From NCBI GenBank assembly GCA_964464035.1, contig CAYXEN010000020.1, positions 1 through 36,710 on the forward strand: a stretch of DNA of 36,710 nucleotides, given 5' to 3'. Below the pieces are notes generated by a model. That model did not search any database, was not told the origin of the DNA, and saw nothing but the letters and a program-made list of their open reading frames with translations. This document shows positions 24,656 through 33,427 of the stretch, one piece after another. How positions within the stretch are numbered: position 1 is the first letter of the stretch; each line of letters starts with the position of its first letter. This DNA is from CAYXEN01 sp964464035. Its GTDB lineage: Bacteria > Krumholzibacteriota > Krumholzibacteriia > WVZY01. A program made the translations under genes and the position numbers.

Positions 24656-25483
24656 CTACTTGATCTTCTTTTTCACCTCGGCGAGCAGCTTCTCGGCTTC
24701 ACGCTTGTAATCGGGATCATTGACCTCGGCGACGGGAAGAGAGATCGCCTGCTCCAACTCTTTTTCGGCCGACTCCCATTGCTTCATCATCATGTAGGTT
24801 CTTCCAAGCTCGAGATGATGGTTGATGTGACCGGGATTGATGGATACCGCCTTCTTGAAATAGTACACGGAGCTGTCGTTGGAGGCTCCCGCCGGAACGC
24901 CGCCGTACAGTATCTTCGCGAAAGCCTTGAGGATCCCGCTCAGGTTGGCCACCTCCCGGTGCCAACGAGCCAGCACGTGGTAGGCGCTGTCGTTTCCGGG
25001 ATCCAGCTTGATCGCTTTCAAAGTCTCACGCCTCACCTCTTCGGACAACCTGATCTTCGTCTTGCCCCCTTCGAGGAGAGCCAGCTTGCCCACGGCGATC
25101 GCATCGTAGAGATGGGCGTAAGAATCGTCGGGGTTCACCCGGACGGCCCATCTGGCGAAGCGCACGGCATTGGTGTAGAGTTCCTTTTTCTTCTTCTTCT
25201 TTTCCGCCTTGTTTCCGGCGTCGACGAGCGAGCGGGCGCTCTTCCACAGCGGCTCCGAGAGGGTGGAGTCGAAAGCAACGGCGGCCTGGTAGCGACTGAG
25301 CGCAGCGGCGTAGTCGAAAAGAGCATAGAGACTGTCTCCCTCTGCTATGAAACGCTCCGCTTCGTTCGCTCCTAGAGGTTCTTCGCTCGCCCGGGAGGGA
25401 GCGGCCGACAAGATCAAGATGCCGCCCAGGACCAGGATCGCGAGACGCCCGGCAAGGTCGATTCCGGTTGATCGTTTTCTCAT
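24656..25483 (-). CDS. TPR-repeat secreted protein
   Basis: This 275-residue protein has an N-terminal signal peptide (about 1-32, ending near SRASEE) and then several helical repeats with TPR spacing, for example ALSRYQAAVAFDSTL, FARWAVRVNPDDSYAH, YFKKAVSINPGHINHHLELGRTYMM and a final ELEQAIS. A run of six lysines sits in the middle (around residue 98). It should be a periplasmic scaffold; partners are unknown. The ATG at 25483 is chosen because GGAGG is six bases before it; the frame runs on to 25528 without support. It diverges from the acyl-CoA synthetase gene. Confidence 0.8.
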   Translation of the reverse strand: MRKRSTGIDLAGRLAILVLGGILILSAAPSRASEEPLGANEAERFIAEGDSLYALFDYAAALSRYQAAVAFDSTLSEPLWKSARSLVDAGNKAEKKKKKKELYTNAVRFARWAVRVNPDDSYAHLYDAIAVGKLALLEGGKTKIRLSEEVRRETLKAIKLDPGNDSAYHVLARWHREVANLSGILKAFAKILYGGVPAGASNDSSVYYFKKAVSINPGHINHHLELGRTYMMMKQWESAEKELEQAISLPVAEVNDPDYKREAEKLLAEVKKKIK

Positions 25484-25521
25484 TTCCCGCCTCCGGAGAT
25501 TGGGGTGGACTGTGAATTGTA

Positions 25522-25550
25522 TTGACACACCTTATGATGGATAGGATACT
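25522..25550 (+). promoter_or_regulatory. Promoter of the acyl-CoA synthetase unit
   Basis: A perfect TTGACA (25522-25527) and GATACT (25545-25550) are separated by 17 bases. The start would be near 25557, leaving a leader of about 115 nt. The leader holds arms CGAAAT and ATTTCG (around 25584-25619) that could form a hairpin or a binding site. The promoter lies in the divergent region between the TPR gene and this unit. Confidence 0.65.
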
Positions 25551-25672
25551 CTCAGGCTATACGACATCTTCCTGTGGTTCAAACGAAATATGGCGAAGAT
25601 TTCACAAACCACCATTTCGCACGGCACCCCAGAGTACCTGCTCCACTCCCGTCCTGAAAGGGGGAAACTCAA

Positions 25673-27448
25673 GTGGGTGTAGAGACGATCCCCGAACTTC
25701 TCCTCTACGCAGCCAAGGAATACGACAAGCCTGATGCATTCAAGTTCAAGCAGGGTGGCGGATATAAGAGCGTCTCCCACGCCGACGTGCTGTCGCGCGT
25801 CCACAAGACCGCCCTGGGCCTCATGAAATGCAAGCTCGCCAAGGGCGACCGCGTGGCGATCCTCTCCGAGAACCGCCTCGAGTGGGCGATAGCCGATCTC
25901 GCCATACTCTCGTGCGGATGCATAGACGTGCCCATCTACGCGACCCTGCCGGCCAACCAGGTGGAATACATTCTGAGGGATTCCGAGGCCCGCGCGATCT
26001 TCGTATCCACGGCCGCCCAGATGGAAAAGATAATGGAGATAAGGCCGAACCTGCCCATGCTCGAGAACGTCATCGTCTTCGATGCAAGGGGCGGAGGCGA
26101 CTTCACGACCCTCGAAGAACTCATGCAAAAGGGCGCCGAGGCGTCCGGGCAACCGCCGCTCGAATCTATGTGCACCACGGTCGGTCCCCAGGACTGGGCC
26201 AGTATCATCTATACATCCGGCACCACGGGTGATCCCAAGGGAGTGGTGCTCACCCATTCGAACTTCATGAGCAACACGAAGACATGTGCTTCACTCATCG
26301 AAATCGGCCCGAAGGACACCTGCCTGTCCTTCCTGCCCTTGAGTCACGTGTTCGAACGGACCGCGGGGTACTACACCATGCTCTACGCCGGCGTCACCAT
26401 AGCGTACGCCGAGAGCATCGACACGGTGCCCGAGAATCTCCTGGAGGTCAGGCCCACGGTCATGGTCAGCGTGCCCAGACTCTACGAGAAAATGTACGCG
26501 CGCATCATGGAGACCGCCACCGGCGGCTCCGCGCTGAAGAAAAACATCTTTTTCTGGGCGCTGAAGACAGGCAGGAGATACGTCACCGAGAAACTCTCCG
26601 GCGGCGTATCCTCAATGACCAGAAGAAAATACGGCCTCGCCAACAAGCTCGTTTTCGCAAAGCTGAAGCAAAAGACGGGAGGGAAACTGAGATTTTTCGT
26701 CTCGGGGGGCGCTCCTCTCGCTAGGGACATAGCCGAGTTCTTCTACGCGGCGGGATTGCCGATCCTGGAAGGCTACGGACTGACCGAGACGTCGCCTGTG
26801 ATCTCGGTCAATACTTTCGAGCATTTCAAATTCGGGACCGTCGGCAAACCGATTCCCGGGGTGGAAGCCCGAATAGCGGACGATGGAGAGATAATCGTGA
26901 GGGGCCCGAACATAATGGTCGGGTATTTCAAGAGACCGGACCTCACAAAGGAAGTCGTCATCGACGGATGGTTCCACACGGGGGACATAGGCGAGATCGA
27001 TGAAGAAGGCTTCCTCAAGATAACGGACCGCAAGAAAGACCTGATCGTGACCGCCGGGGGGAAGAACGTGGCGCCGCAGCCCATCGAGAACGCGCTCAAG
27101 ACGAGCAAGTACATATCGCAGGCCGTACTAATAGGCAACAAGCGCAGATTCATAGCGGCTCTCATCGTGCCCAACTTCGAGAATCTCATCAAGTTCGCCA
27201 AGGCGGCCGGCATACCGTTCACCGACGTTGCCAGCTTGATAAAAAACAGCAAGGTGATCGAAAAGGTCGCCGACGAGATCGAAAGGAAGTCGATCGGTCT
27301 TGCAAGCTTCGAAAAGGTGAAGAAGTTCCTCCTGCTCGACAAGGATTTCTCACTCGAAACCGACGAGCTCACTCCGACCCTGAAGGTCAAGCGCTCGATC
27401 ATCGAGAAGAAATTCAAGGAGCAGATAGACGAACTATACGCCGAGTAG
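25673..27448 (+). CDS. Long-chain acyl-CoA synthetase (AMP-forming)
   Basis: This 591-residue enzyme should activate free fatty acids to acyl-CoA through an acyl-adenylate. The ATP-binding loop is YTSGTTGDPKG (180-190), followed by LPLSHVFER, EGYGLTETSP, and the adenylate motif GWFHTGDIGEIDEEGFLKITDRKKD. It fits the FAA1 (COG1022) class rather than the E. coli FadD class. The start is a GTG at 25673 preceded by AAAGGGGG. It is the first gene of a plus-strand unit with the FadL-type protein 29 bases later, suggesting fatty acids are imported and activated together. Confidence 0.95.
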   Translation: MGVETIPELLLYAAKEYDKPDAFKFKQGGGYKSVSHADVLSRVHKTALGLMKCKLAKGDRVAILSENRLEWAIADLAILSCGCIDVPIYATLPANQVEYILRDSEARAIFVSTAAQMEKIMEIRPNLPMLENVIVFDARGGGDFTTLEELMQKGAEASGQPPLESMCTTVGPQDWASIIYTSGTTGDPKGVVLTHSNFMSNTKTCASLIEIGPKDTCLSFLPLSHVFERTAGYYTMLYAGVTIAYAESIDTVPENLLEVRPTVMVSVPRLYEKMYARIMETATGGSALKKNIFFWALKTGRRYVTEKLSGGVSSMTRRKYGLANKLVFAKLKQKTGGKLRFFVSGGAPLARDIAEFFYAAGLPILEGYGLTETSPVISVNTFEHFKFGTVGKPIPGVEARIADDGEIIVRGPNIMVGYFKRPDLTKEVVIDGWFHTGDIGEIDEEGFLKITDRKKDLIVTAGGKNVAPQPIENALKTSKYISQAVLIGNKRRFIAALIVPNFENLIKFAKAAGIPFTDVASLIKNSKVIEKVADEIERKSIGLASFEKVKKFLLLDKDFSLETDELTPTLKVKRSIIEKKFKEQIDELYAE

Positions 27449-27477
27449 ACGTCAACCCTAACCTGGAGGAGTATGCT

Positions 27478-28761
27478 ATGAGATTATCTCCACTCAAACT
27501 GGTTTTCGCCGCGCTCATAATGCTCGTTCCCGTGTACGCTTCCGCCGCGGGATTCCTCATCTTCGAGGAAGGAGCCAAGGCGCTCGGAATGGGCGGAGCC
27601 TTCACCGCGCAGGCCAACGACGCGTCGGCGGTATTCTTCAACCCTGCCGGCATCTGCCAGATCGACGGCAACTCCCTGTATCTCGGGGACACGGCGATCA
27701 TCACCAATTCGGATTTCGCCGGTGTCGACCCCGATCCGGGATACGGCGTCCTCGAGCATACAAAGACCCAGGTCTTCACTCCCGTCAACCTCTATATCAC
27801 GGGCAAGATAAACGACAACCTCTCGGCCGGGTTCGGCATCTTCAACCCCTTCGGCCTGGGGAGGGAGTGGGAGAACCCCGAGACTTTCACGGGGCGCCAC
27901 ATAGCCTACAAGGTCGATCTCAAGAGTTTCTTCTTCAACCCGACGCTCGCATGGAAAGTCAACGACAAGATATCCTTCGGAGCCGGATTGCAGCTCGCCT
28001 ATTCCAGCGTGCTCCTCAAGCAGTACATCCTCCAGTGGGACCCGAACGGTTCCGGGTATCTCAACGTGGGACGGCTGGAACTGGACGGCAACAACACTCT
28101 CGACGCGGGCTACAACGTCGGCATCCTCATCAAGCCCAACGATGATTTTTCGATCGGTGTCTCGTACCGCAGCAGCGTCAAGGTCGACTACGACGGTGAC
28201 GCCGACTTCACCCAGATATCGACGGGCAATTCATCACTGGACTCCGTAGTGGCGACTCAGCTTCCACAGGACCAGGGAGTCAAGACCAAGATAGAGTTTC
28301 CTCCCCTGTTGTCCGTGGGAGTGGCGTTCAAGGGCATAGAGAAATGGACCTTCGAGGTCGACTTGAACTGGGTCGGGTGGTCGACTTTCGACGCCCTTCC
28401 CTTCGATTTTCAGAAGGACGACGTCCTCGACACCTCCAGGCCCCAGAAGTACGAGGACAAGTTCAGCGTGAGATCCGGCGCCCAGTACAGCGCCAGCGAG
28501 AACCTGTCCCTGCGGGCCGGCTACTACTTCGATCCCAGCCCGCAACCCGCCTTGTCGGTGAGCCCTCTGCTTCCGGACAGCGACAGGCACGGCATAACAT
28601 TCGGGCTCGGCTACACCTCGGGGCCCTGGACGGTCGACCTGTTCGACTTGATTCTGGTTTTCAAGGAGAGAGACACGGAAGGCAAGAATTCCGACGGCTA
28701 CAACGGGACATACTCGTCGTGGGCCAACCTGATAGGAATGGACATCGGGTATAATTTCTAG
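27478..28761 (+). CDS. fadL: FadL/OmpP1-type outer-membrane fatty-acid transporter
   Basis: This 427-residue protein begins with a signal peptide (about 1-23) and then the family's N-terminal plug sequence AAGFLIFEEGAKALGMGGAFTAQANDASAVFFNPAG. The rest alternates in the way of a transmembrane beta-barrel and ends in an aromatic residue (YNF), as outer-membrane barrels do. It should let hydrophobic substrates such as long-chain fatty acids across the outer membrane. It sits between the acyl-CoA synthetase and an SGNH esterase lipoprotein, which supports a fatty acid role, although aromatic hydrocarbons are alternatives for this family. Confidence 0.93.
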   Translation: MRLSPLKLVFAALIMLVPVYASAAGFLIFEEGAKALGMGGAFTAQANDASAVFFNPAGICQIDGNSLYLGDTAIITNSDFAGVDPDPGYGVLEHTKTQVFTPVNLYITGKINDNLSAGFGIFNPFGLGREWENPETFTGRHIAYKVDLKSFFFNPTLAWKVNDKISFGAGLQLAYSSVLLKQYILQWDPNGSGYLNVGRLELDGNNTLDAGYNVGILIKPNDDFSIGVSYRSSVKVDYDGDADFTQISTGNSSLDSVVATQLPQDQGVKTKIEFPPLLSVGVAFKGIEKWTFEVDLNWVGWSTFDALPFDFQKDDVLDTSRPQKYEDKFSVRSGAQYSASENLSLRAGYYFDPSPQPALSVSPLLPDSDRHGITFGLGYTSGPWTVDLFDLILVFKERDTEGKNSDGYNGTYSSWANLIGMDIGYNF

Positions 28762-28795
28762 CAGTGGACGTTTTCGAAGGAAAGAGGTGTTCAAG

Positions 28796-30120
28796 ATGAA
28801 AGCTACAAAGACGTTGATGCTGCTCGCCGGCTTGCTGCTGGCCGTTTCGCTCTGGGGATGCGCCGACCTCGACCCGGCCTCCCCNNNNNNNNNNNNNNNN
28901 NNNNNNNNNNNNNNNNNNNNNNNNNNNNNNNNNNNNNNNNNNNNNNNNNNNNNNNNNNNNNNNNNNNNNNNNNNNNNNNNNNNNCGGGATCGGCGGATTT
29001 CACCCGCTACGTGGCGCTGGGAAACAGTCTCACGGCGGGTTACCAGTCCGGCGGACTGGTGGAAAAGTACCAGAGATTGAGCTACCCGGCTTTGATAGCC
29101 CGGGCCGCAGGCGTGATGACCTTCGAGATGCCCCTCATCTCCGAGCCGGGCATACCTTTCACTTTGTTCGTGAAAAACTTCGGACCGGTCGAGCTGGACA
29201 CGCTGCAGGGGCAGGGGACGCCGATCAACTTGAACTATCCGGGCATATACAACAACCTGGGGATTCCGGGAGCGAAGCTGAATGATCTTCTCACCGTGGG
29301 CCCATTGGACCAAACCAATCCCTACAATCCTTTCTTCAGCATAGTGCTGAGAGATCCGGGGCTCGGCGCCAACGCGCTCGAGCAGGCGATCAACCTGCAA
29401 CCCACCTTCGTGACTGTCTGGATCGGGAGCAACGACGTCCTCGGATCCGCGTTCAAGGGAACAGACGCATACATGACCCCGGCCGCGTCGTTCGACGGTG
29501 ATTTCAGAACTCTCATCGATTCGCTCCGTGCGCATGCCGATGGGATCATTGCGGCCAATGTACCGGACGTGGTCAAGGCTCCTTACTTCACTACGATTCC
29601 CACGGTTCTCGTGGACCCGGTGACGAGGGACACGATACTCAACCCCGCGAACGGCCAACCTATACCCCTCATCGGCATGGTGCAAGGTGTTCCTGGTCCG
29701 CTGCCTTCAGATGCACTTCTGCCTCTCGAGGCCATCGGGTACATATCGGCGGGGATCGGCGTCCCGGCAGCGGTCGGCGGAACTGATATTCCTCTGGCCG
29801 ATTCGCTCGTCATCGATCCCGTCGAGAAGGCCAACATCGAGGCTCGCGTGCTCGAGTACAACACGATCATCGACTCTATCTGCGCCAATCGCAGTATACC
29901 GGTCGTGGACATGTACTCCTTCTTCGATGCCATGGGGTCAGACGGGGCCACGATAAGGGGCGCCCATTACAGGACGGATTACATTGAAGGCGGTCTCTTC
30001 AGCGTCGACGGGCTCCATCCCTCTTCGCTGGGTTATTACCTCATTGCGAACGAGTTCATCGACAGGATCAACGCAAGCTTCAACGCCGCGATCCCGCCGG
30101 CCCATATCCCGGTTCAGTAG
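28796..30120 (+). CDS. SGNH/GDSL hydrolase lipoprotein, interrupted by assembly gap
   Basis: The N-terminus (28796-28884) gives a lipoprotein signal with the lipobox residues L-W-G-C (C22). The rest (28985-30120) is an SGNH esterase or lipase: GNSLTAG (nucleophile Ser block), WIGSNDV (Asn block) and the C-terminal DGLHPS (catalytic Asp/His). The 100 N between them separate two frames, but both parts belong to one gene by content. AAGAGG lies eight bases before the ATG at 28796. It would be anchored in the outer membrane and release fatty acids from esters for the FadL-type transporter just upstream. Confidence 0.85.
28885..28984. other. Assembly gap of 100 N
   Basis: Exactly 100 unknown bases, a conventional placeholder. 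Joining the flanking frames requires a true missing length that leaves remainder 2 on division by 3, which 100 does not, so the real length differs from 100 if the gene is intact. Confidence 0.98.
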
Positions 30121-30143
30121 ATCCGTAACGCCGTCGCTTGCTG

Positions 30144-30241
30144 CTCTCCCAGGCAGCGGGTGGCGGCGATTCGGGGCCCCCGCCGCGCGCAGCGCCAGCG
30201 AGCACGGTGGGGTAGGATCGCCGACAGGACCCGCGGCACTT
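30144..30241 (+). repeat. Dispersed repeat, copy A (98 bp)
   Basis: This copy lies between the SGNH gene and the fadE stop. It matches the minus strand of 32081-32177 almost base for base over its whole length, with one extra base. It begins with the core AGGCAGCGGGTGGCGGCGAT and has internal inverted arms CGGCGATTC (30164-30172) and GGATCGCCG (30215-30223) that could fold into a hairpin. Confidence 0.9.
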
Positions 30242-30248
30242 TGGCTGC

Positions 30249-30271
30249 GAGCCCCAGGCAGCGGGTGGCGG
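30249..30271 (+). repeat. Partial repeat copy A2
   Basis: A truncated second head of the same repeat, seven bases after copy A, containing CCCCAGGCAGCGGGTGGCGG. It ends eight bases before the fadE stop codon region. Confidence 0.85.
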
Positions 30272-30279
30272 CACAGTGA

Positions 30280-32064
30280 TCACAACGCGTATTTCTCTTT
30301 CTCGATGAAATAATCCGCGATCTCGGCGCGAAGCTTGTGAGCGTCTATCGGAACGTAGCGGGTGAGCCGCCGAAGGGCGGCGAGAAGCGTCCTGAGCTCG
30401 TCGCCTGCCGCGGACGCGGCGAGAACTTCCTTCGCCAAGAGATCTATCCGGCCCATGGCTTCGTACACGTAGAGCCTCGTCATCCCGACCGGAAGCGCGG
30501 CGGCCTCCTCCCCCTTCGCGCCGGCGATCTTCCGGGTTCTCAGAAGAGCCGATTCCATGCCGAAGATCTCGATGATGATGTCCGCGATGCCGCCGAGGAC
30601 TCCCTGCTCTTCCTGGATCTTGTCCATGAACTTCTGAAGAGCCGTCCCCGCTGCGAGAAGCGCCGTCTTCTTGGCGTTGCCCACGAGCTTCGCCTCTTCG
30701 ACCATGAAGCCATCGTCGCCTTCTTCATCGAGCGAAGGAAACTCGAGAAGCTCGGCCTGGAGCTTTTTCGCCGCCGGCATGAGAGGAAGAACTCCCTTCA
30801 TCGCCTTTCTTATCAACATGCCCGGTATGACGAGACGGTTTATCTCGTTCGTGCCCTCGTAGATCCGGGCGATCCTAGCGTCGCGGTAATACCTCTCGAC
30901 CGGATATTCCTGGCTGAAGCCGTAGCCTCCGTGTATCTGAACCGCTTCGTCGACCACGTAGGCGAGCATTTCGCTGCCCTTCACCTTCATGATAGAGCAT
31001 TCGATGCTGTACTCCTCTATACCTTTTATCGCCTGCTTGGCCGCATCGTCGGCGTCCTTGTCCACCGCTTCGAGGATTCCGTTGATCAAGCCCGCCGTGC
31101 GATAAGACATACTCTCCGTTACGTAGATCTGCGAGGCCATCTCGGCTATCTTGTTCTTGATCATCCCGAACGACGCTATGGGCCGCCCGAACTGGTGACG
31201 CTCGTTCGCGTACTTGACCGACTCGTCGAAAGCCAGCTTCGCCGCGCCCAGGCTGCCCACGCCGAGCTTGAAGCGACCTATGTTTAGGATGTTGAAAGCT
31301 ATCTTGTGCCCCTTGCCCTTCTCACCGAGCAGGTTCTCGGCCGGGACCTTGGCGTCTTCGAGTATGAGAGTCACCGTGGAGGATCCCTTTATGCCCATCT
31401 TCTTCTCCTCGGCGCCCACCTTCACGCCTTCGAAGCCCCGCTCCACGATGAAGGCGGAGAACTCCTCGCCGTCTATCTTGGCGAAGACGATGAAGACGTC
31501 GGCGAAGCCGCCGTTGGTGACGAACAGTTTCTCTCCGTTGAGAACGTAGTGCTTGCCGTCGGAGGAGAGTTCGGCTCGCGCCTTGGCCGCGAGAGCGTCG
31601 GAGCCGCTGCCCGCCTCGGTCAGGGCGTAACAGCCCAGGTACTCGCCGGTGGCGAGCTTGGGGAGATACTTCTGTTTCTGCTCCTCGGTTCCGAAGTAGA
31701 CGATGGGAAGGGTACCTATGCCGGTGTGCGCGCCGAACGAGGACGCGAACGCCCCGCCCTTCGACATGATCTCGGATACGAGCATCGAAGTCGCCTTGTC
31801 GAGCTCGAGCCCGCCGTATTTCTCCGGGACGTCTATCATGAGAAGGCCGAGCTCCCCCGCCTTCTTCACGAGTTCCACCATCACGCCTTCCTTCTGCGCC
31901 TCGGTCTCATCGATCCTGGGAATGACCTCGTTGTTGATGAAATCCTCGGCCGTCTTGGCGAACATTCTCTGCTCCTCCGAGAAATCCTCGGGTGAGAAGA
32001 CGCTCTCCGGCTCGGTCTCCTCTATGAGGAAACTCCCTCCTTTTTTCACACTTGTCTCAGCCAT
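30280..32064 (-). CDS. fadE: Acyl-CoA dehydrogenase FadE
   Basis: This 594-residue FAD enzyme should oxidise acyl-CoA to trans-2-enoyl-CoA, the first step of beta-oxidation. Seen: the substrate/FAD segment ALTEAGSGSDA, the middle beta domain, and the C-terminal RIYEGTNEINR with the catalytic base E403, then an extra C-terminal region of about 170 residues as in the longer FadE type. Its length equals that of Bacillus subtilis FadE from memory. It is the last gene of the fadN-fadA-fadE operon, but is separated from fadA by 161 bases that carry a dispersed repeat, and another copy follows its stop. Confidence 0.95.
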   Translation of the reverse strand: MAETSVKKGGSFLIEETEPESVFSPEDFSEEQRMFAKTAEDFINNEVIPRIDETEAQKEGVMVELVKKAGELGLLMIDVPEKYGGLELDKATSMLVSEIMSKGGAFASSFGAHTGIGTLPIVYFGTEEQKQKYLPKLATGEYLGCYALTEAGSGSDALAAKARAELSSDGKHYVLNGEKLFVTNGGFADVFIVFAKIDGEEFSAFIVERGFEGVKVGAEEKKMGIKGSSTVTLILEDAKVPAENLLGEKGKGHKIAFNILNIGRFKLGVGSLGAAKLAFDESVKYANERHQFGRPIASFGMIKNKIAEMASQIYVTESMSYRTAGLINGILEAVDKDADDAAKQAIKGIEEYSIECSIMKVKGSEMLAYVVDEAVQIHGGYGFSQEYPVERYYRDARIARIYEGTNEINRLVIPGMLIRKAMKGVLPLMPAAKKLQAELLEFPSLDEEGDDGFMVEEAKLVGNAKKTALLAAGTALQKFMDKIQEEQGVLGGIADIIIEIFGMESALLRTRKIAGAKGEEAAALPVGMTRLYVYEAMGRIDLLAKEVLAASAAGDELRTLLAALRRLTRYVPIDAHKLRAEIADYFIEKEKYAL

Positions 32065-32080
32065 GAATCATCTCCCTTGA

Positions 32081-32177
32081 AAGTTCCGCGGGTCCTGTCG
32101 GCGATCCCACCCCACCGTGCTCACTGACGTTGCGCGCGGCGGGGACCCGGATCGCCGCCACCCGCTGCTTGGGGCTC
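32081..32177 (-). repeat. Dispersed repeat, copy B (97 bp, inverted to copy A)
   Basis: Located between fadA and fadE, just upstream of fadE. Its minus strand reads nearly the same as copy A. The internal arms are perfect here: GGATCGCCG (32149-32157) and CGGCGATCC (32099-32107) on the plus strand. Together with copy A it frames fadE as an inverted pair about 1.85 kb apart. Confidence 0.9.
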
Positions 32178-32225
32178 ATACCCATTGTTTGCTGACATGC
32201 CGGGTTTCCGTATCACGTCGCTTCG

Positions 32226-33404
32226 TCAAACCATCTGGTATATTCCCGCTGCGCCCATGCCGCCGCCTATGCACATAGTGACCATTCCGTATTCCTCTCC
32301 CCGCCGGCGCATCTCGTGGAGCAGCGTGCAGGAGAGCTTCGCGCCCGTGCAGCCGAGCGGGTGCCCCAAGGCGATAGCCCCTCCGTTCACGTTGACCTTG
32401 TCCTCGGGGAGGCCGACCTCGCGGATCACGTACAGGCTCTGCGATGCGAAGGCTTCGTTCAACTCGACGAGCCCGATCCGATCGAGCTCGAGCCCGCAGA
32501 GATCGAGCGCCTTCGGTATGGCGAAAACGGGACCTATGCCCATGAGTTCAGGCTCCACGCCGGCCGTTGCATAGCCCACGAACCTGGCGAGCGGTTTCGC
32601 TCCCAGCTTTTTCATCGCCTTCTCGCTCGCCAGCACCAGGGCGCTCGCCCCGTCGCTCATCTGCGACGAGTTCCCGGCGGTCACCGTGCCGCCTTGCTTG
32701 AAAGCCGGCTTGAGCCCGGCTAGAGCCTCGAGCGAAGTATCCTCGCGCGGGCCTTCGTCCGCATCCAGCGTGAATTCCTCTTCCACCGCCTTGCCCTTTT
32801 CGTTCAGGAATCTTCTCTTGACGGCAAGAGGCGTTATCTCGTCCTTGAATCTTCCTTCCTTCGCGGCCGCCACGGCCTTGCGGTGGCTTGCCAGCGCGAA
32901 AGCGTCCTGGTCCTCGCGGCTGATCCCGAACTTCTCCGCCACTCTCTCCGCGGTGAGCCCCATCCCGATGTAGATCTCGGGATACTCCTCGGCGAGAACG
33001 GGATTGGGAGCGACCTTGTTGCCTCCCATCGGGATCAAGCTCATCGATTCCACGCCGCCGGCTATCATTATGTCCGCCTGGCCGGTCTTTATCCGCGAGG
33101 CTGCGTAATTTATCGACTCCAGGCCCGAAGCGCAGAAACGATTGATGGTCATGCCGGTGACTTCCTTGGGCAGGCCGGCCCTTATCAAAGCGATGCGGGC
33201 TACGTTCAGGCCCTGCTCGGCCTCCGGCATCGCGCAGCCGAGAACGACGTCTTCGACCTGCGAAGCTTCCAGCCCCTCGACCCTTCTTATGGCTTCCGCG
33301 ATCACTACCGCCGCCATCTCATCGGGCCTGACGTTCTTGAGAGCCCCCTTGAACGCCTTTCCTACCGGGGTTCTCACCGCGGATAATATATAGGCTTCTC
33401 CCAT
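32226..33404 (-). CDS. fadA: Acetyl-CoA acyltransferase (3-ketoacyl-CoA thiolase) FadA
   Basis: This 392-residue thiolase should cleave 3-ketoacyl-CoA with CoA to yield acetyl-CoA and a shortened acyl-CoA. The nucleophile is C91 in NRFCASGLE, with H348 in ALGHPLGCTG and C378 in CIGGGMGAAG completing the active site. Length is typical. The ATG at 33404 is preceded by AAGGAG at five bases; the frame runs to 34055 but that part is a shadow of fadN. It starts 23 bases after the fadN stop, in the same operon. Confidence 0.96.
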   Translation of the reverse strand: MGEAYILSAVRTPVGKAFKGALKNVRPDEMAAVVIAEAIRRVEGLEASQVEDVVLGCAMPEAEQGLNVARIALIRAGLPKEVTGMTINRFCASGLESINYAASRIKTGQADIMIAGGVESMSLIPMGGNKVAPNPVLAEEYPEIYIGMGLTAERVAEKFGISREDQDAFALASHRKAVAAAKEGRFKDEITPLAVKRRFLNEKGKAVEEEFTLDADEGPREDTSLEALAGLKPAFKQGGTVTAGNSSQMSDGASALVLASEKAMKKLGAKPLARFVGYATAGVEPELMGIGPVFAIPKALDLCGLELDRIGLVELNEAFASQSLYVIREVGLPEDKVNVNGGAIALGHPLGCTGAKLSCTLLHEMRRRGEEYGMVTMCIGGGMGAAGIYQMV

Positions 33405-33427
33405 TACCGCTCCTTCTTTGAAGATTC

